Assembly (NCBI RefSeq): GCF_024753215.1
Contig: NZ_JANUGV010000006.1
Location: forward strand, 240,863 to 304,862
Direction: 5' to 3'
Length of the DNA: 64,000 nucleotides
Source of the DNA: Massilia solisilvae
GTDB lineage: Bacteria > Pseudomonadota > Gammaproteobacteria > Burkholderiales > Burkholderiaceae_D
Both the position numbers and the translations under genes were made by a program. Numbering within the stretch: position 1 is the stretch's first letter; the number at the start of each line of letters is the position of its first letter. Shown piece by piece: positions 62,425 to 64,000 of the stretch. The notes under the pieces are model-generated. The model saw only the letters and a program-made list of their open reading frames with translations. It ran no database searches and was not told the origin of the DNA.

Positions 62425-63912
62425 TCAGGCAGCCAGGTGGCGCACCTGGCGCTCGGGGGCGGCAGCTTGCGCCTTCGGCGCGGCCGTGTGGGCGCCGGCC
62501 TGGCCGGCGTAATCGCTCGCAACGAGCGCTTCTGCTTCGGCTGCAGCCATGCCGCGCTCCTCCAGCCATTGGCGCACCAGCTTGGCCAGGCGATCGAGGG
62601 CGATACGGTGGGTAGCGTCGGTGTGGCTGTACATCCAGTCCGAGAATGCCATGAAATTGGCGAACGGCGAATCGCCGAGCAGCGCTCTGACCGTATTGGC
62701 GAAACGGCCGGAGTTGGCAACCAGGTCCCAATATCGCGAAAAACGCACCAGTCGCTGCATCGTCTGGAAGTCGATCTTGCTGGTGGCGAGCACGGTGTAA
62801 GGCGGGAAGGCGTCATAGACCATGCCATATGGCCCGGTATGGCGGATGATGGGCGTGCCGCGCAGGCGCTTGAGGATGCCGAACTGGATTTCGTGCGGGC
62901 CGAGCGAGACCAGGTGATCGAATCCACGCGCAAAACTGTCCACGTCTTCGCCCGGCAGGCCGGCAATCAGGTCCACGTGCAGGTGGGCGTGCGAATGCGC
63001 GTGCAGCCAGCGGATATTGTCGGCGGCCTTGTCGTTGTTCTGGCGGCGGCTGACCAGCGCTTGTACTTCAGGATTGAAGCTCTGGATGCCGATTTCGAAC
63101 TGCAGCGCGCCGGGCGGGAACTGGGCAATGCTCTCTTTCAGGGCATCGGGCAGGTGGTCCGGGACCAGTTCGAAATGCGCATAGACCGGGTCGTTGGGCG
63201 CGGCCTGTAATTTATCGAGGAAGAACTGCATGATGCGCAGGCTCGTCTTTACGTTCAGGTTGAACGTGCGGTCCACGAACTTGAACAGGCGGGCGCCGCG
63301 CTGGTAAAGCGACTCCATCTGGGTCAGGAAATCGTCGAGCGGGAAAGGCCAGGCCGTCTTGTCGAGCGAGGAAAGGCAAAACTCGCATTTGAAAGGGCAG
63401 CCGCGCGAGGCTTCGACATACATGGTGCGGTGGGCGATATCCTCGGTGCTGTAGAGATGATAGGGCAGGCGGATCGCGTCCATGGGCGGCTGCTCGCCTG
63501 CGTGGATCTTCATCAGTGGCTGCGGGCCATTGAGGATCTGGCCGCACAGTTTGGCAAAAGTGATATCGCCCCAGCCCGTTACGACATAATCGGCCAGCTT
63601 CACGATCTCCTGTTCCGCCGTCTCGTGCGACACCTCGGGGCCGCCCAGCACCACGGTCACGTGCGGGGCCACGCGTTTAAGCATGGAAACGACTCTTGAA
63701 GTTTCCTCGACATTCCATATATAGACCCCGAAGCCGACGATTTGTGGGTTTCGAGCAAGAAGCCGTTCGACCACCTCGGTGGTTTTGGCGCCGATAACGA
63801 ATTCCAGGATCGATGCCTGTTCCTGCAGCTCGCCCAGGTTGGCGAGCAGGTCGCGCAGCCCGAGCGACGCGTGGGTGTAGCGGGCATTGAGCGTAGAAAG
63901 CAGAATGGTCAT
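62425..63912 (-). CDS. B12-binding domain radical SAM protein
   Basis: 495-residue radical SAM enzyme. The N-terminal ~130 residues form a cobalamin-binding-like Rossmann fold (ILLSTLNARYTHASLGLRDL, VGFGVYIWNVEET, VTVVLGGPEVSHETAE). The cluster motif C-x3-C-x2-C is CPFKCEFC in MYVEASRGCPFKCEFCLSSL. Barrel features DLIAGLPGEDVDSFARGFDH and FEIGIQSFNPEVQALVSR follow. The C-terminal ~60 residues are Ala-rich and probably a tail. The real substrate is unknown. It is the first gene of this minus-strand series, 55 bases before the MlaE gene. Confidence 0.93.
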   Translation of the reverse strand: MTILLSTLNARYTHASLGLRDLLANLGELQEQASILEFVIGAKTTEVVERLLARNPQIVGFGVYIWNVEETSRVVSMLKRVAPHVTVVLGGPEVSHETAEQEIVKLADYVVTGWGDITFAKLCGQILNGPQPLMKIHAGEQPPMDAIRLPYHLYSTEDIAHRTMYVEASRGCPFKCEFCLSSLDKTAWPFPLDDFLTQMESLYQRGARLFKFVDRTFNLNVKTSLRIMQFFLDKLQAAPNDPVYAHFELVPDHLPDALKESIAQFPPGALQFEIGIQSFNPEVQALVSRRQNNDKAADNIRWLHAHSHAHLHVDLIAGLPGEDVDSFARGFDHLVSLGPHEIQFGILKRLRGTPIIRHTGPYGMVYDAFPPYTVLATSKIDFQTMQRLVRFSRYWDLVANSGRFANTVRALLGDSPFANFMAFSDWMYSHTDATHRIALDRLAKLVRQWLEERGMAAAEAEALVASDYAGQAGAHTAAPKAQAAAPERQVRHLAA

Positions 63913-64000
63913 CGGTTGATCCGGTTGCGGTAAGCGGCCATTTTACGCTGCGCGGTTTTTTTTCATGAAAACGCGCCCGGGCCCTTGCGCACCGCAACAA

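Overview
The window is chromosomal DNA of a high-GC betaproteobacterium, most likely from the Oxalobacteraceae (Massilia, Duganella or Janthinobacterium type). The evidence is the replication-origin gene order (gyrB, dnaN, dnaA on the minus strand; rpmH, rnpA, yidD, yidC, mnmE on the plus strand) and the look of the housekeeping proteins. The genus is inference.

Region 1 (1-1794) holds a FUSC-type aromatic-acid exporter, cut by the window edge, translationally coupled to a MarR regulator. Region 2 (2129-27398) is an almost complete extracellular contractile injection system (eCIS, relatives: Afp, PVC, MAC). Its order is cap-like DUF4255 protein, an unknown, sheath, two tube proteins, DUF5908, LysM/CIS-tube protein, VgrG-like spike, PAAR tip, gp25, two baseplate wedge proteins, CIS tape-measure protein, three unrecognised proteins (two helical, one with weak gasdermin-like features), AAA+ ATPase, a DUF4157/eCIS-core protein with a large C-terminal extension, and on the opposite strand a probable nuclease effector. 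Most genes overlap or are separated by only a few bases, which suggests one long operon. I see no obvious receptor-binding tail fibre.

Region 3 (27547-30641) has a hemerythrin protein, a lipoprotein, and a plus-strand type VI-related module: Hcp, a Tai4/Rap1a-like immunity protein and a Tae4-like amidase. Region 4 (30774-37020) is a defence island: a minus-strand operon of a small helical protein, a MutL/MORC-like GHKL ATPase and two unknowns, next to a DNA cytosine methyltransferase and a divergent Vsr endonuclease. Region 5 (37129-38476) carries a decayed second copy of the gyrB 3' end followed by an M15-type peptidase and a small exported protein that look like an effector/immunity pair. 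The intact gyrB starts directly after.

Region 6 (38569-50169) is the origin core. Region 7 (50254-64000) is ordinary chromosome: lipoproteins, phosphatidylserine synthase, aldo/keto reductase with a CsoR-family regulator, penicillin-binding protein, a 2Fe-2S ferredoxin, VanZ protein, an Mla-type lipid-transport operon and a radical SAM protein. Intergenic palindromic repeats of two families are scattered through regions 6 and 7.

The block 2.1-38.5 kb thus looks like an accessory hotspot between marR and gyrB stocked with contractile-injection, antibacterial-effector and DNA-defence modules. No integrase, insertion sequence, tRNA, rRNA or CRISPR array was recognised.
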